Positions 21,681 to 22,160 of a stretch of DNA of 22,160 nucleotides are shown here, one piece after another. Under the pieces are notes generated by a model that did not search any database, was not told where the DNA came from, and worked only from the letters and a program-made list of their open reading frames with translations. The first letter of the stretch is position 1. The number at the start of each line of letters is the position of its first letter. This stretch comes from Oscillospiraceae bacterium (GTDB lineage Bacteria > Bacillota > Clostridia > Oscillospirales > Ruminococcaceae): assembly GCA_020024215.1 (NCBI GenBank), contig JAHHUC010000035.1, positions 1-22,160 of the forward strand, written 5' to 3'. Position numbers and translations under genes: made by a program.

Positions 21681-22160
21681 TTAATCCCTGTGTTTACACT
21701 CCCTATTATTTAAGCTCCATAAAAAAGCTGCGGCAAGCAGTGAAATTATGCTGATAAACATAAGAAGCTTTGTATGTACGACAGCTCCTGTATTAGGTGT
21801 GGCATCAAGCGTATCAGGTTCATCAGGCTTGTCGGGTACGTCCGGCTTGTCGGGTTCATCAGGCTTGTCAGGAACGTCAGGCTTGTCGGGCTTGTCGGGC
21901 ACATCAGGCTTGTCAGGAACGTCAGGTTTGTCGGGTATGTCCGGCTTGTCAAGTGGTACATCAGGCTTATCAGGCTTGTCAGGCACATCAGGCTTGTCGG
22001 GTTCATCAGGCTTGTCAGGAACGTCAGGTTTGTCGGGTATGTCCGGCTTGTCAAGTGGTACATCAGGCTTATCAGGCTTGTCAGGCACATCAGGCTTGTC
22101 GGGTTCATCAGGCTTGTCAGGAACGTCAGGTTTGTCGGGTATGTCCGGCTTGTCAAGTGG
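21681..22160 (-). CDS. Repeat-rich surface protein with TPNTG sorting signal (3' part)
   Basis: 159 codons plus stop; the gene continues beyond the window, and the open frame has no start inside that should be used. The first 110 or so residues are Pro-Asp-Lys repeats (PDKPDVPDKPDEP type), a rigid, wall-spanning stalk in surface proteins. The C-terminus is a sorting signal: ATPNTG, a hydrophobic helix (KLLMFISIISLLAAAFLW) and a polar tail NNRECKHRD. TPNTG departs from LPxTG but fits the xPxTG motifs reported for clostridial class B sortases, and the sortase lies downstream on the same strand. The DNA has a 102-bp tandem repeat (34 codons). The function of the missing N-terminal part is unknown. 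Confidence 0.88.
   Translation of the reverse strand, partial: PLDKPDIPDKPDVPDKPDEPDKPDVPDKPDKPDVPLDKPDIPDKPDVPDKPDEPDKPDVPDKPDKPDVPLDKPDIPDKPDVPDKPDVPDKPDKPDVPDKPDEPDKPDVPDKPDEPDTLDATPNTGAVVHTKLLMFISIISLLAAAFLWSLNNRECKHRD
21957..22160 (-). repeat. 102-bp tandem repeat (34 aa), two full copies and more
   Basis: The sequence AAGTGG at 21951, 22053 and 22155 shows an exact period of 102 bases. Units 22160-22059 and 22058-21957 encode the same 34 residues, beginning PLDKPDIPDKPDVPDK. A third copy from 21956 diverges after about 16 residues. Within each unit is a shorter three-codon PDK/PDV rhythm. The array continues past the window edge. Confidence 0.9.

Noticed and set aside
21746..22156. Open frame on the minus strand with Thr/Leu/Ser repeats (TSRTYPTNLTFLTSL type)
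   Set aside because: It is an out-of-phase shadow of the Pro-Asp-Lys repeat; the frame ending in a sorting signal is the real one.
21951..22160. CRISPR-like array from the regular repeats
   Set aside because: The repeats are contiguous, in frame and encode a Pro-Asp-Lys stalk, with no unique spacers.

Overview
The window reads as chromosomal DNA of a low-to-moderate GC, spore-forming, Gram-positive anaerobe of the Clostridia, probably close to the Oscillospiraceae/Ruminococcaceae. This is inference from gene content: spoVG, an IspH-ribosomal S1 fusion, Rnf-type membrane subunits, a class B-like sortase, strong AGGAGG ribosome binding sites, and many GTG/TTG starts. Genes are densely packed. 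No rRNA, tRNA, CRISPR array, insertion sequence or phage gene was seen, and no gene-free stretch exceeds about 220 bases.

Layout. (1) 99-2876: a sigma-A-like promoter, a CNNM/CorC-type CBS membrane protein, a nucleoside phosphorylase and a GNAT acetyltransferase, ending at a terminator. (2) 2890-4266, minus: a MATE transporter. (3) 4348-5526: a small conserved-looking protein and a ferritin-like, spore-coat-like protein whose ExxH metal ligands are degenerate, then a terminator. (4) 5576-6971: a membrane-anchored M23 peptidase and a two-helix mini membrane protein with its own promoter. (5) 7062-8438, minus: murC. (6) 8613-9287: spoVG and an unrecognised small protein whose ribosome binding site lies inside a long hairpin. 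(7) 9345-14808: a promoter and a tight operon: RpiR-type regulator, HI0933/BaiN-type flavoprotein, cmk, plsC, and the ispH-rpsA fusion, ending at a terminator. (8) 14830-15489, minus: an HD-domain phosphohydrolase with an operator-like inverted repeat over its promoter. (9) 15708-20630: a reduced Rnf-like operon (C, D, E, A; no G or B), followed by a membrane-anchored DUF4015-type protein and cytidine deaminase. (10) 20672-20756: two strong hairpins between convergent genes. (11) 20784-22160, minus: a class B-like sortase and, upstream of it, the 3' part of a Pro-Asp-Lys repeat surface protein ending in a TPNTG sorting signal.

The most unusual content is the Rnf-like operon. All four genes are intact and translationally coupled, yet each protein has lost something at a cofactor site. 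RnfC lacks the N-terminal sandwich domain and the glycine-rich NADH/FMN loop but keeps both 4Fe-4S motifs. RnfD has Ser where the FMN-carrying Thr should be. RnfA and RnfE each lack one of their two cluster cysteines. Intact reading frames with altered active sites suggest a repurposed electron-transfer or membrane complex rather than decay. A second point of interest is a strong ribosome binding site, a promoter-like sequence and a sharp codon-usage change inside the ispH-rpsA gene, which together suggest that free ribosomal S1 is also made.
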